Positions 1 to 9,700 of a stretch of 40,042 bases of DNA are shown here, piece by piece (positions within the stretch are counted from its first letter, which is position 1; each line of letters opens with the position of its first letter). This DNA is from CAZMVU01 sp964569295. GTDB lineage: Bacteria > Hydrogenedentota > Hydrogenedentia > Hydrogenedentales > JAGMZX01. The notes beneath the pieces are model-generated. The model saw nothing but the letters and a program-made list of their open reading frames with translations, searched no databases and was not told where the DNA came from. Position numbers and translations under genes: made by a program. The stretch spans positions 1 through 40,042 of the forward strand of contig CAZMVU010000018.1 of the NCBI GenBank assembly GCA_964569295.1, written 5' to 3'.

Positions 1-64
1 ACGCTCGCCCTCCCGTTCGTGCGCCATGGTTCATATTCGGCTCGCGGGGACGCTCACCCTCCCT
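1..64 (+). repeat. Short dispersed repeat R3, two adjacent copies
   Basis: Bases 35-64 match 15291-15320 at all but about two positions, sharing the core CGGCTCGCGGGGACGCTC followed by a CCCTCCCT tail. The first 14 bases of the window repeat the end of the same motif (ACGCTCGCCCTCCC), so a second copy is probably cut by the window edge. It is not coding in any supported frame. Confidence 0.6.
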
Positions 65-288
65 GGGAGCTCTGCGTTCTGGGTTATGGGCGGCGCACTT
101 GGTTCGGCAAGGCGGGGATAGCGAATACCAGCGTGCGACGGGGATAGCCGTGCCGTGGGCGCTACTTTGGACTGCGGTGGCTTGCCACGGCTATTGCGCG
201 CGTGGGCTGAAGTGCGTGCGTTTGTCCAAGGCGGGAAAGAAACCGTACACAGTCGCCATCGGTGTCCATGAATCCTTCTCGGGCTCGT

Positions 289-515
289 GAGCAGGGCACA
301 AGGGGCATGGGCTGGAGGCCACGCGGATCTGTTCACCCGGCTTGCGCGCCCGCGTCCACCCACGGGCCTTGAAAGGAAAAGCGGTGGCGAGCCACCGCAG
401 TCCAAAGGGCACATACATCGTGACTCATAGAGACCGCGGGTGAGCCCGAACCGCTCCCCACGCCGATAACGGGGGGCTATGAAGTACGGAAAACCGCGCA
501 CGCCAAGCGGCTAAA
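289..515 (+). repeat. Dispersed repeat R1, copy A
   Basis: This segment aligns by eye along its length with 22015-22240 in the same orientation. Shared blocks include GCAGGGCACA, CCCGGCTTGCGC, GGAAAAGCGGTGGC, CTCCAAAGGGC-like and ACTCATAGAG. Its right-hand 75 bases also match 14910-14985 in inverted orientation. No frame is conserved between copies, so it looks like a non-coding or fossil repeat and not a gene. Confidence 0.65.
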
Positions 516-677
516 CAATTACCTGAAATGAAATACCCACGGCCGTTACCATGCGCACGGCGGGCCGCTGGCCGACCAGGCGGCTGCTCCTGGAATCATG
601 CGTGCCGCCCCGGTGTTGGCTTGTAGACAGGGCGCCGGGGAAACCCGCCCGGCACGCAGCCGGCGGCCATCAGCCGG

Positions 678-707
678 ATGACGCGCGCCGATCCCTTGTG
701 GTAGTAT
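678..707 (+). promoter_or_regulatory. Weak sigma70-like promoter candidate
   Basis: ATGACG at 678-683 and TAGTAT at 702-707 are separated by 18 bases and lie about 75 bases before the start of the nitrilase-like gene. Each hexamer matches only four of six consensus positions, so this is a tentative call based on position and spacing. Confidence 0.25.
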
Positions 708-783
708 CGAGGTTGCCTGCGCATCATGGTATTTGCGGCACAACAACCGAGGGCAGCGCGGGAGAACGAAGGAGGCGACTATT

Positions 784-1518
784 ATGGCCATGCTTCGCGT
801 GTGCGGCGTGCAGATGCAGGTGCAGCAAGCCAAGAAGGACAACCTGCCGAAAATTCTCGAGCACATCAAGAATTACCAGGGTGATTTCATCCTCTTTCCC
901 GAGATGGCCCTCACCGGCTGCAACAACGAGTTCAGCGACAGCCGTACGGCCGCGGCCTGGGACCAGCTTGCCGCCGCGTGCCGCCAGGCATACCTCACGG
1001 CCATCGTGGGCACCGGTGCGCGCGTGGACGGCAAGTCCTACATTCAGGCGCGGGTCTTCGGCGACGACGGGGAGGTGGTGGGCACCTATGAAAAAATCCT
1101 GCCCACCCAGCAAGAGCGTGCGTGGTGCCGCCCGGGTGATGAATTGCGCGTGTGGGACTACAAAGGCATTCGCTTCGGTTGCCTCATCGGCAACGATTTT
1201 TGGGTCACGCCGGGCGCCGGCCCCTTTCCCGACCCGCGCCTCACCCATCAACTGGGCCAAAAGGGCGCGCGTGTCATTTTTCATCTCGTGAATTCCGGGT
1301 CAGACCAGCTTTACCTGCCCTACCACGAAGCCAATCTGCGCTTGCGCGCCATCGAGAGCGGCTGCTACATCGTCACCACGAACGCCGCCCCGGCCGACGG
1401 CCCGGTCAATTGCCCCAGCGGCGTCATGTCACCCGAGGGCGAATGGCTCGTGCAATGCCCGCGCGACGGTGAACACCGCTTCTGCTTCGATATCGAGTTG
1501 GATCTCGATCTCGACTGA
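784..1518 (+). CDS. Nitrilase-superfamily (carbon-nitrogen hydrolase fold) protein lacking the catalytic cysteine
   Basis: This 244-residue protein has the layout of the nitrilase superfamily, whose members hydrolyse nitriles or amides using a Glu-Lys-Cys triad. Glu40 sits in FPEMALTG, Lys104 in YEKILP, and the secondary Glu111 in TQQE. The segment that normally reads G-V-L-I-C-x-D reads GCLIGND, so the nucleophile position is Gly136 (codon 1189-1191); the nearest Cys is three residues earlier (Cys133). The start at 784 is chosen because AAGGAGG at 769-775 lies eight bases ahead; an in-frame upstream start at 733 has no such site. There is no signal peptide, so it is probably cytoplasmic. Fold is confident. 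Activity is doubtful, and it could be a binding or structural paralog. Confidence 0.85.
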   Translation: MAMLRVCGVQMQVQQAKKDNLPKILEHIKNYQGDFILFPEMALTGCNNEFSDSRTAAAWDQLAAACRQAYLTAIVGTGARVDGKSYIQARVFGDDGEVVGTYEKILPTQQERAWCRPGDELRVWDYKGIRFGCLIGNDFWVTPGAGPFPDPRLTHQLGQKGARVIFHLVNSGSDQLYLPYHEANLRLRAIESGCYIVTTNAAPADGPVNCPSGVMSPEGEWLVQCPRDGEHRFCFDIELDLDLD

Positions 1519-1822
1519 GCGCGACGGCTGCAACACCGCCACTGCCGGGTACGTTACGGCTGTGCGGGCTTGGGTCCGCTTGGTTCAGCACGTGGTAACG
1601 GCCATGTGCAGACGGGGACCCGCGCTCCCAGCCGCCAGCCCCGTCCGGCGGCTTCAGCACGGCCTCGCTGCAAGCGGATGGGCGCAGGCCTCTCGCGGCC
1701 GAAGCGCGCTTTATTCCTATGGAACCTTTTTGCGGCACAACATATGTATACTACGGCAACCCGCGCATGGTAGATACAAAAAGGCAAATGTTCTGCCGCG
1801 TTTACCGCGGAACGAGGTGTGT
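1519..1822. other. Intergenic spacer
   Basis: No gene is supported. A GC-rich inverted repeat (GCCGCC 1631-1636, GGCGGC 1647-1652) could form a small hairpin after the nitrilase-like gene but lacks a T run. A TATACT hexamer at 1747-1752, the same -10-like word as upstream of tRNA-Val, lies 71 bases before the next start, but no matching -35 is seen at 17-18 bases. Confidence 0.5.
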
Positions 1823-3100
1823 ATGCAACCGAAAAAGCCCACACGACGCGACTTCCTCGCCGGCACAGCGGCCGTGGGCGTAGCGGGTATCGCCACGCAC
1901 TGCGCCAAGAAGAGCGCACAAGCCAGTGACAGCGCTGCCGCCTCGGCAGAACCCGTTCCCGCGCGGCGCGCACTCGGCCCCGAAGACACGATCCGTTGCG
2001 GGTTCATCGGCGTGGGTAACCGGGGATCAGCACTCTTGCGGGCCACCCTCGGCCTGACCGGCGTCTCGGTGGTGGCCGTGACCGATACGTACGACGTGTG
2101 GCGCAGCCGGGCGCTGAACTGGTGCCGGGAGCGGCAGCCCGATGTGCATGATTATGTGCACTTCGAAGAAATGCTCGAGGCGGAATCCCTCGATGCGGTC
2201 GTGATTGCCACGCCCGATCATGTGCATGTGCCCGCAGCCATGGCCGCCCTCGACCGCGGCCTCGATGTCTATTGTGAAAAGCCAATCGCCCTCACCGCAC
2301 AAGATGCCAAGGTTCTGCGTAACCGGGCACTCGAGACGGGCGCGGTTTTTCAAACCGGCACGCAATTGCGCAGTATGCCGCTATACCAGCGCGCGCGCGA
2401 TGCGGTGCAGGCGGGCGAGATCGGCCAGGTGGTGCTGGTACAGGTCCAACGCCATTTCGCCGGCGGCCGCCTCGGCGAAGACAGCGTGCCCAATGAGGCG
2501 AACGCCGGCAACGTCCACTGGAAAGCCTTCCTCGCGGGCGCCCAGCGCAGGCCGTTCAACCCATTGCGCTACTTCAACTGGCGCCTGTTCCGTGACTACT
2601 CGAACGGGTACTACGGCGACCTTATGCTGCATCACCTCGATATATGCCATTACATCACCGGGTGCGCCATGCCGCGCCGCGTGCTCGCTGCCGGCGGCAT
2701 CTATCACGCCGACGATGGCCGCACCACGCCGGACACCGTATCCGCGCTCGTGGATTACGGGAACGCGGGGTTTCACTTCAACTACACCACCACGGACAGC
2801 GGCGGCGATTATGCCACGTTCGAGCGCTACATCGGCACGGAGGGAAGTATCGAAGTGCGGGATATGGAACGCCTGACCCTTCAACGCGGTGAGGCGGCCG
2901 AAGAGGTGCGGCGGGAACCCGGCCGCGACACCGCCCACCTAAAGGACTTCTTCGCGGCGATGCGCAGCCGGGAGCAAGTTATCGCCCCGGCCGAAGCCGG
3001 CCACATGGCGGCGGCCGCGGCACACATGGCCATTCTGTCCTATGAGGAAGGCTGTGCTGTCGCGTGGGATGAGGACGCCGAATCGCCCGTGCGCACCTAA
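1823..3100 (+). CDS. Tat-exported Gfo/Idh/MocA family oxidoreductase
   Basis: This 425-residue protein is probably an NAD(P)-dependent sugar or inositol dehydrogenase-type enzyme acting outside the cytoplasm. The N-terminus carries a twin-arginine signal (TRRDFLAG, residues ~6-13) followed by an Ala/Gly-rich hydrophobic stretch. The Rossmann motif GFIGVGNRGSALL follows at ~60. The family hallmark CEKPIALT sits near residue 155, then a C-terminal alpha/beta domain with GDLMLHHLDICHYITG. The ATG at 1823 is preferred because the Tat signal begins directly after it and a GAGG site lies just upstream; the reading frame stays open back to 1469 but that part is unlike protein. The substrate cannot be read from sequence. 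The gene stands alone and converges on the HD-GYP regulator 27 bases away. Confidence 0.93.
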   Translation: MQPKKPTRRDFLAGTAAVGVAGIATHCAKKSAQASDSAAASAEPVPARRALGPEDTIRCGFIGVGNRGSALLRATLGLTGVSVVAVTDTYDVWRSRALNWCRERQPDVHDYVHFEEMLEAESLDAVVIATPDHVHVPAAMAALDRGLDVYCEKPIALTAQDAKVLRNRALETGAVFQTGTQLRSMPLYQRARDAVQAGEIGQVVLVQVQRHFAGGRLGEDSVPNEANAGNVHWKAFLAGAQRRPFNPLRYFNWRLFRDYSNGYYGDLMLHHLDICHYITGCAMPRRVLAAGGIYHADDGRTTPDTVSALVDYGNAGFHFNYTTTDSGGDYATFERYIGTEGSIEVRDMERLTLQRGEAAEEVRREPGRDTAHLKDFFAAMRSREQVIAPAEAGHMAAAAAHMAILSYEEGCAVAWDEDAESPVRT

Positions 3101-3127
3101 CCCCACCCGCGCCGGCCGAGTCTGGGT

Positions 3128-4672
3128 TTACGTCACCGATTCGGCTTCTTCGGTCTCGGGCCATGCATCGCGAATGGCGAGAATCTCTTCGATGTTGGCG
3201 AAGAAAACGTCGATCAGCTCGGGGTCGAACTGCTTGCCCCGCTTGTCGCGGAAGTACTCGAGGATTCTATCGAGTTCCCAGGCGTCTTTGTAGACGCGCT
3301 TCACGCCCAGCGCATCGAACACATCGGCAATGCCCACAATCCGCCCATACAGGTGGATATCCTTGCCCTTGCGCTGATACGGATAGCCGGCGCCGTCAAA
3401 GTGCTCATGGTGGCTCAGCGCGATGATGGCCGCCGCCTGGAGCACGCGCCCCTTGGCGGACTTGAGCATGTCGTAGCCGATGAGCGTGTGCGTCTTAATC
3501 ACGTCGAATTCATCGGGGGTGAGCTTACCCGGCTTGTTGAGAATCGCGTCGGGAATGCCGACTTTCCCGACGTCGTGGAGCGGCGAAGCGAGGCGCAGAA
3601 TCTCCGCTTCTTCGGCGGACAGGCCACAGCACAGGCCCAGCAGCTTCGAGTATTCAGCGACGCGTTTCACGTGGTTGCCCGTTTCGCGGGAGCGCGTCTC
3701 GACGATCTCGCCGAGGGTGAACACGATCTCCCGCTGTGCGTCTTCAATGTCATTCAAAAGCCGTGCGTTATCGAGGGCGGCGGCGGCGTGGTTGGCGATG
3801 ATGCTCAACGTCTTGAGGTCGCCCTCGGTAAACTCGCCACCATCCTTCTTCTCCGTCACATTGAGCACGGCGATTACCCGGGGCGGCGACACGCCGCTCG
3901 CGCTTGGCTCGGTCAGCGGGGTGGACTTGCGCTCGAGGGGCACGGAAATGAACGACTGTTCGCTGAGCTGCTGGCTCATGCGCGCCATCTCGGGGTTTTG
4001 GGCAATGTTCTGCACGAACAACGGCTGCACATTCTCCGCCACCCAACCCGAGATCGAATTGCCCATGGCCACATACGAGCCGTCGAACTGTGCGGGCAAA
4101 CCCGCGCTGTTGGCTACGCGCAAGGCTTCGCCATTATCCGACACCAGCATGATCGAACCACGGCACGCCTCGACGCGGGCGAGGGCCGCCTCGAGCACAT
4201 AGTCGAGGAGCTGCTTCTCGTCGCGGATCGAGGCGATGGTCTCAGAGATATTGAACAACTCGGTGATTTCGAGCAGCCGCGCGTTTTCCGTACTGAGACG
4301 GCGGCGTTCGAGCGCGTTGTTGACCGCAAGCTTTATCTCGCTCAGGTTGAACGGCTTCAACACATAGTCGTAGGCCCCTTCCTTCACGGCGGCCCGCGCG
4401 GTCTCGAGGGTGGCGTAGCCCGTCATGACAATGCACACGACCGAGGGCGCGACCTTGCGCACGTGGCAAATCAACTCGATCCCGTCCATCTCGGGCATCA
4501 TGATGTCCGTAAATACCGCGACAACGTCGTCGAGGGTATGCAGCTTCTCGAGGGCGGCTTTGCCGTTCGCCGCGGTTTCCACCCGAAAGCCCTCATCCGA
4601 CAAAATGTCGGTGAGCAACTCGCGAATGACGACCTCGTCGTCCACCACGAGGATGCGATCGCCTTTGCTCAT
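3128..4672 (-). CDS. Response regulator with REC, GAF and HD-GYP domains (probable c-di-GMP phosphodiesterase)
   Basis: This 514-residue cytoplasmic signalling protein starts with a receiver domain (residues ~5-120, acidic Asp11/Asp12, phospho-acceptor Asp56 in FTDIMMPEMDG, and a conserved Lys in VLKPF). A GAF-like sensor region follows (~150-320). The C-terminal HD-GYP domain (~325-500) has the HD pair in LHDVGKVGIPD, the HHEHFDGAGYP block, and IADVFDAL. HD-GYP proteins hydrolyse cyclic di-GMP, and all the motif residues I can check are present. The ATG at 4672 directly precedes the receiver domain; the open frame runs on to 4783 without plausible protein. No cognate histidine kinase is adjacent. 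It lies downstream of argH on the same strand with 173 bases between, so co-transcription is possible but not shown. Confidence 0.93.
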   Translation of the reverse strand: MSKGDRILVVDDEVVIRELLTDILSDEGFRVETAANGKAALEKLHTLDDVVAVFTDIMMPEMDGIELICHVRKVAPSVVCIVMTGYATLETARAAVKEGAYDYVLKPFNLSEIKLAVNNALERRRLSTENARLLEITELFNISETIASIRDEKQLLDYVLEAALARVEACRGSIMLVSDNGEALRVANSAGLPAQFDGSYVAMGNSISGWVAENVQPLFVQNIAQNPEMARMSQQLSEQSFISVPLERKSTPLTEPSASGVSPPRVIAVLNVTEKKDGGEFTEGDLKTLSIIANHAAAALDNARLLNDIEDAQREIVFTLGEIVETRSRETGNHVKRVAEYSKLLGLCCGLSAEEAEILRLASPLHDVGKVGIPDAILNKPGKLTPDEFDVIKTHTLIGYDMLKSAKGRVLQAAAIIALSHHEHFDGAGYPYQRKGKDIHLYGRIVGIADVFDALGVKRVYKDAWELDRILEYFRDKRGKQFDPELIDVFFANIEEILAIRDAWPETEEAESVT

Positions 4673-4845
4673 GCACGTCTCATTCCTGGCTGCCCTGCCT
4701 GTCAACAACCTAACCGCCGCCCGGACACCTCTTCCCGCATACCTTATTGTAACCGGGCGGCGCCCGCGTTGCCAACCCTGCACTTACGAGCCGGCGCGCA
4801 TTCACGGCGGGTGTGTCTCCGGTTGTTGGTACAGCCCCTGTTGGC

Positions 4846-6216
4846 TTATAGCCGGCGGCGGGCGCGGCGCAGGGCCGCCTTCACGCGGCGGGGCGCCGTA
4901 CCGCCCGGCTGATCGCGCCGCCGGACAATGCGTGCGGGGTCGAGCAGCTTGAGCGCCTCTTCCTCGAAGGTTTCGGAGAATTTCCGCAGCGTGCCCAGAT
5001 CGAGGTCGGGCAGGCGTTTGCCGTGCCTGGTGCAATGCAGCACGATTTTGCCGATGATTTCGTGTGCCGCGCGGAAGGGCACGCCGCGTGTGACCAGGTA
5101 ATCGGCGAGATCAGTGGCCTCCATGAACCCTTCACGGGTAGCGGCGGCCATGGCTTCCCGGTTCACCGTGATGGCGGGTATCATCCGCGCGAACACGGCA
5201 AGGCAAAGCTGGATCGTGTCCATGGCGTCGAATATGGGTTCTTTGTCCTCCTGCAGATCGCGGTTGTAGGTGAGCGGGAGGCCCTTCATGAGGGTGAGTA
5301 GTGCGTGGAGATCGCCATAGACCCGGCCGGTCTTTGCGCGCACCAGTTCGCACACATCCGGGTTTTTCTTCTGGGGCATGATGCTCGAGCCCGTGGTGAA
5401 GGCGTCGCCGATCTCGATGAAATGAAAGCCCGGACTCGACCAGACAATCAGCTCCTCGCAGAAACGGCTCAGGTGCATCATGCAGATGGCCGCCGCGCTG
5501 CACGCCTCGATCAGGTAGTCCCGGTCCGCCACGGCGTCCATGCTGTTCGCGCTCACCGCATCGAAATCCAATGCCTCGGCCACCTGTTTCCGGTCGATGG
5601 GATAGGGGGTACCGGCGAGCGCAGCAGAACCGAGCGGCATGACGTTCGTACGGCGGCGCACCTCGGCGAAGCGTTGCCTGTCGCGGCTGAACATCTCGAT
5701 GTAGGCATGCACATGGTGCGCCAGAAGCACCGGCTGCGCATGTTGCAAGTGCGTGAACCCGGGGAGGATGACATCGATATGCGCCTCGGCAAAATCGGCG
5801 AGGGCCGCCAGCAAGTCGCGCAGCAACCCGTCGGCGGCGTCAATCTGATCGCGCAGCCACAGGCGCACATCCGTGGCAATCTGGTCATTGCGGCTGCGGC
5901 CCGTGTGCAGGCGTTTGCCTGCATCGCCGATGGCATGCACGAGGGCCGCCTCGATATTCGTGTGGACGTCCTCGAGCGCGGGATCCCAGGTGAAATGGCC
6001 GGCCTCGATGGTTTTGGCAATGTCGTGCAGGCCTTTCACGATTGCGCGCGCGTCTTTCTTCGTGATAATCCCCCGGTCGCCCAGCATGGCCGCATGGGCG
6101 ATGCTCGCACGAATGTCCCACGGCGCGAGCCGCGCATCGAACTGTACCGACGCCCCGAGCCGCTCGACCAGTGCATCCGGCGCCATGCTGAAACGCCCGC
6201 CCCACAACTTGCTCAT
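4846..6216 (-). CDS. argH: Argininosuccinate lyase
   Basis: ArgH cleaves argininosuccinate to arginine and fumarate, the last step of arginine synthesis, in the cytoplasm. The 456-residue length is normal. It starts with the family-typical MSKLWGGRF. It also has HTGRSRNDQ, the TH pair in LPGFTHLQHAQP, and the fumarase/aspartase superfamily signature GSSIMPQKKNPD, which carries the catalytic serine loop. The start at 6216 is set by that N-terminus and by a GGAAGGGCGG stretch just upstream. No other arginine gene is adjacent. The C-terminal tail is unusually rich in Arg (ending RRARRRL), which may reflect drift. Identification is secure. Confidence 0.98.
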   Translation of the reverse strand: MSKLWGGRFSMAPDALVERLGASVQFDARLAPWDIRASIAHAAMLGDRGIITKKDARAIVKGLHDIAKTIEAGHFTWDPALEDVHTNIEAALVHAIGDAGKRLHTGRSRNDQIATDVRLWLRDQIDAADGLLRDLLAALADFAEAHIDVILPGFTHLQHAQPVLLAHHVHAYIEMFSRDRQRFAEVRRRTNVMPLGSAALAGTPYPIDRKQVAEALDFDAVSANSMDAVADRDYLIEACSAAAICMMHLSRFCEELIVWSSPGFHFIEIGDAFTTGSSIMPQKKNPDVCELVRAKTGRVYGDLHALLTLMKGLPLTYNRDLQEDKEPIFDAMDTIQLCLAVFARMIPAITVNREAMAAATREGFMEATDLADYLVTRGVPFRAAHEIIGKIVLHCTRHGKRLPDLDLGTLRKFSETFEEEALKLLDPARIVRRRDQPGGTAPRRVKAALRRARRRL

Positions 6217-6768
6217 GTGTCCGCCCTTCCGCGTTTGCCCATTGCCGCTTGTAAACAGGGCGGAGCACATGAAAAAGGGTGGCAGGCCCAAGCGAACCCG
6301 CCTGTCTGCGCCGCCCCGGCAGGCGTGCGTATGGGCCTGCGTGCCGGGTCTTTTTCAAGATTTCCGATAGGCGCGACGCTTGGCCGCCCTGTCTTCCAGC
6401 CGGGAAATGATACCGGAAAGCGCGGCATGGGCGAAAGGCGGCGCACCAGGCGGAAACGCGTGGGCGTGACAGCCCGGAAACAACGCGCCCTCCCACACAC
6501 GCCTGACTCGCGGGCGGCGGCTGTTGTATACTTTGCCGCAGTAGTGTCCAGATAATCTGGAGACCCCCCCCTTGTTGGGGAAAAAAGAGTCGTCCCCTCA
6601 GCCCTCTTCCCAAAAACCGCCCTCTTTTCACAACACAATGCGGCGGTGGGAAACGGGCGCTACGGGACAGAATTCCGGTCGATCTACCGCAATCTTCCCT
6701 GACAGCCGCGGCCGGTTGCGGTGTTCGTGCATTGGGCGAATGTTTTGGACAAAAGTGACTTTACAGGC
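6217..6768. other. Divergent intergenic region between argH and the acylase gene
   Basis: No gene is supported in these 552 bases. They must carry the promoters of argH (minus) and of the acylase/GDPD pair (plus). A sigma70-like pair lies at 6503-6532. A C8 run followed by TTGTTGGGG and A6 lies around 6563-6586. Nothing else stands out. Confidence 0.5.
6503..6532 (+). promoter_or_regulatory. Sigma70-like promoter candidate for the acylase-GDPD pair
   Basis: CTGACT at 6503-6508 and TATACT at 6527-6532 are separated by 18 bases, the same -10 word and spacing as the stronger candidate ahead of tRNA-Val. It would give a leader of about 230 bases before the acylase start. The call is by consensus only. 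Confidence 0.38.
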
Positions 6769-9700
6769 ATGATGCGACGGCATTACTTTCACCAGTACCA
6801 TCATTTCCGGCGGCTGTCTGTGCGCTGCGCGGGTGGGCTTCTTGTCGCGCTGGTGCTGGGCGCGGCCCAGGCGCACCCGCAGGAGACGCCCGGGCCGCAC
6901 CCCCTGTGGGCAGGGGCGACGCTCTACCGCGATGCGTGGGGCGTGCCCCACGTGTATGCAGACAGCCCGGAGGCGCTGGGATTTGCCCACGGCTATGCGC
7001 AGGCGGCGGACCATATCGAGCCGATGCTGTTCGCGTACCGCGTCGCGAATGGCCGGGCGGCGGAAATCGCCGGAGAGGCCTGGGCGGAATCCGACGCCTT
7101 CTCGATCGCGATGGGGCATGCGCGGCTCGGCGGCGCGGCCCTGAACCGCCTCGATCCATTTACGCGCGAACTGTGCGGCGGGTTTGCGCAGGGGGTGAAC
7201 GCATGGCTGTATGACCACCCGGATCAGGCACCGGCATGGGCGCTGGGCGTGGCGCCGGCGGATGTTCTGGCGCTCTGGCATGCGTTTGTCATGAGCATGG
7301 CGCCTTATGACCTCCCCAACCATTACCGGCGCGCCCACGCGATGAAGACCGGCAATGCCTGGGCTCTTACGCCCGACCGCACGGAGGCCGGCCACACCCT
7401 GTTCGTCATGAGTCCGCACCAGTACCACATGGGCCCCTTCCGGTGGTACGAAACACACCTCGTGCTCGGCGACTACGACATGCACGGCGCCACCTTGTAT
7501 GGCCTGCCACTGCCGCTCATGGGCCACAACGGGGCCGCCGCATGGGCGCTCACGCCGAACTGGCCGGATTTCGCGGACATGTTCGAGGAGGAGGTCGTCG
7601 CTCCCCGAAAGGACCCACGCGACCCGCGCTACAGCGCATCGTTGATGAACGCGCAACAGGCCATCGCCCTCGAGTTCATGGCCAACGCACGGCCCTACTA
7701 TGTGCGCACACCAGCCGGCATCGAGGAGCGCTATATACCCGCCCTCATCGGCGACCGCGGGCCGGTGTTCGATCGGGGCGGAAACGACTTCTACTCGTGG
7801 ACGGTCGGCGGCTACCGCGATTTCGGCGGTTTTTACCAGTTGTACGAAATGGGCCGTGCGAAAAACCACAATGCCTTCCAGGCCGCCCTGCTCATGCAGC
7901 AGTTGCCGTGTTTCCACATTACGTACGCCGACCGCTCGGGCGCCCTCTTCTATCTCTACAATGCCAAGGCCGGCACCCGCGACCTGCTGCCCGAGGTCAT
8001 CGCGGAGCGGGAGAAGCACGGCATGCAGCGTCTCACCTGGCAGGAGCCGCTGTCCGCCGTGCATCATGCAAACGCATGGGGGGAGGTCGTGTCGCCGAAT
8101 ATGCTGCCCTATGTCCTGAACCCCGAGACCGGCTACATCCAGGCGTGCGGAAGCCCGCCCTGGAACACCACGGAAAACACCGGCATCAACCCGGATAGCT
8201 GGCCCCCCTGGTTCATACAGGATGCCGACACGTACCGCAGCCACCGTGTGCGCCGCCTCTTGCGCACGGGCACACGCGACTTCGCCGACATGCAGCGCAT
8301 GGTGTTCGATGCCGTGGTGCCCGCAGCGGTGGATTTGGCGCCGAAGATCGCGGCCGCCGCCGCCAATGACTCCTACGTGCATACGGCACACCCGGACCTG
8401 CCGGCGGTCATCGACGCGCTGGGCGGCTGGAGTGGTGTCGCGGACGTCGACGCGCCGGGGATGACCTTGTATCACGTATGGTGGCAGGCGTTGCGCGAAG
8501 AACACCTGCCGGCCTTCGACCGCGATGACCAACTCTACGAGGCGCTGCAAACCGGCACGCAGGACGTTCAACAGGCCATGCTCACCGCCGCCGCCGAGAC
8601 CGCACGCAACATGCGCAATGAACTGGGGCGGGTGGACGTGCCGTGGGGTGAGGTACACCGCATCCGCCGTGGAGAACGCGAGGAGCCGATCGCCGGGGCA
8701 GCCACGGGAGAGCCCGTCTTCCTCACGAGCGATGTAACCTATCGCGATGGCAAGTGGTACGCCGACTACGGCTTCGCCTACGCGCTGGCAGTCGAGTTCA
8801 GCGACCCCCCACGCGCACGCAGCGTCTCGATATTCGGCGCATCGGAGAATCCCGCCTCGCCGCATTTCGACGACCAACTGGATCTCGTGCTCGAGAAACG
8901 CATGAAGCCCATGCACACCACCCCCGACGCCGTCAGCCGCCACGCCGAAAACGCCACGGGCACCCACGTAATTCTGCGTGCGCCCGGCGTGGCCGGCACG
9001 GTCCAGCTTACCGCGCAGCGGGTGGTTACAGCGTCGATGGAAAGCGGCCTCGAGCCGCCCGCCGAGCCACCGGAAGACCGCGTGGCCTATACGCCATATA
9101 TCACCCCGGCCTATACCCCGGGCGACGTGGCCGTGCAGCGCACCATCCGCCTGTGTATGCCCGAGTCTGTGGTTGCGCCGCAAGACCTCGGCGAACTCGC
9201 GCTCTATGCCCACGAGGAGGGCCTCGGCTGGTACCCGCTCGAGGGCATCTACGACACCGAAACCGGTTGCATCGAGGCCACCCACCGCGGCGGCGCCACT
9301 TATGCCGTGCTCGGCCCGCCAGAGGTCCGCATCGAACCGCCAGCCGCCAAGACCATCCCCGCCATGCCAATCGACGGCCAGGCCCCGCCCGAGCCCGAAG
9401 GCAGCCCGCCCGAGCCCGAGGGCGAAAGCCCGGAACAGCCGCGCACGTGGGATGCGACGGATCAGGAGGCGCCACGCACGTTTACGTTCGAGGTGATCGA
9501 CGAGGCGTCGCTGCCGGACAAGGCGCCCGGCGAGGCACCCGGCACGGCCGATACCGACACTCCCGCACCCGCCGATCCCGGCCCCGTACCCCGGCCCCGG
9601 CCCCGCGAGGGCAAGCCGGGTACCTTCAAACTCGATATCATTGACCCGTCGGCACTGCCGGACGACGCCGACCGGCAAGGCGGCCAGGTAATCTATGGCG

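Larger units (their letters stand above)
1..783. other. Intergenic stretch with degenerate dispersed repeats
   Basis: No convincing gene is present. The open frames here have no ribosome binding site and no recognisable domain, and the longest (minus strand, 31-501) runs through a segment repeated elsewhere in the window. The stretch holds two close copies of a short repeat sharing CGGCTCGCGGGGACGCTC with 15293-15310 (one cut by the window edge), one copy of a ~230-bp repeat (about 289-515), and a weak promoter candidate just before the nitrilase-like gene. Confidence 0.6.

Noticed and set aside
31..501. 156-codon minus-strand frame in the left repeat region
   Set aside because: Overlaps repeat R1; the matching region at 22015-22240 does not keep the same frame, and no start site or domain is seen.
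3353..4912. 519-codon plus-strand open frame opposite the HD-GYP regulator
   Set aside because: Shadow of a gene with complete REC and HD-GYP motifs; no domain of its own.
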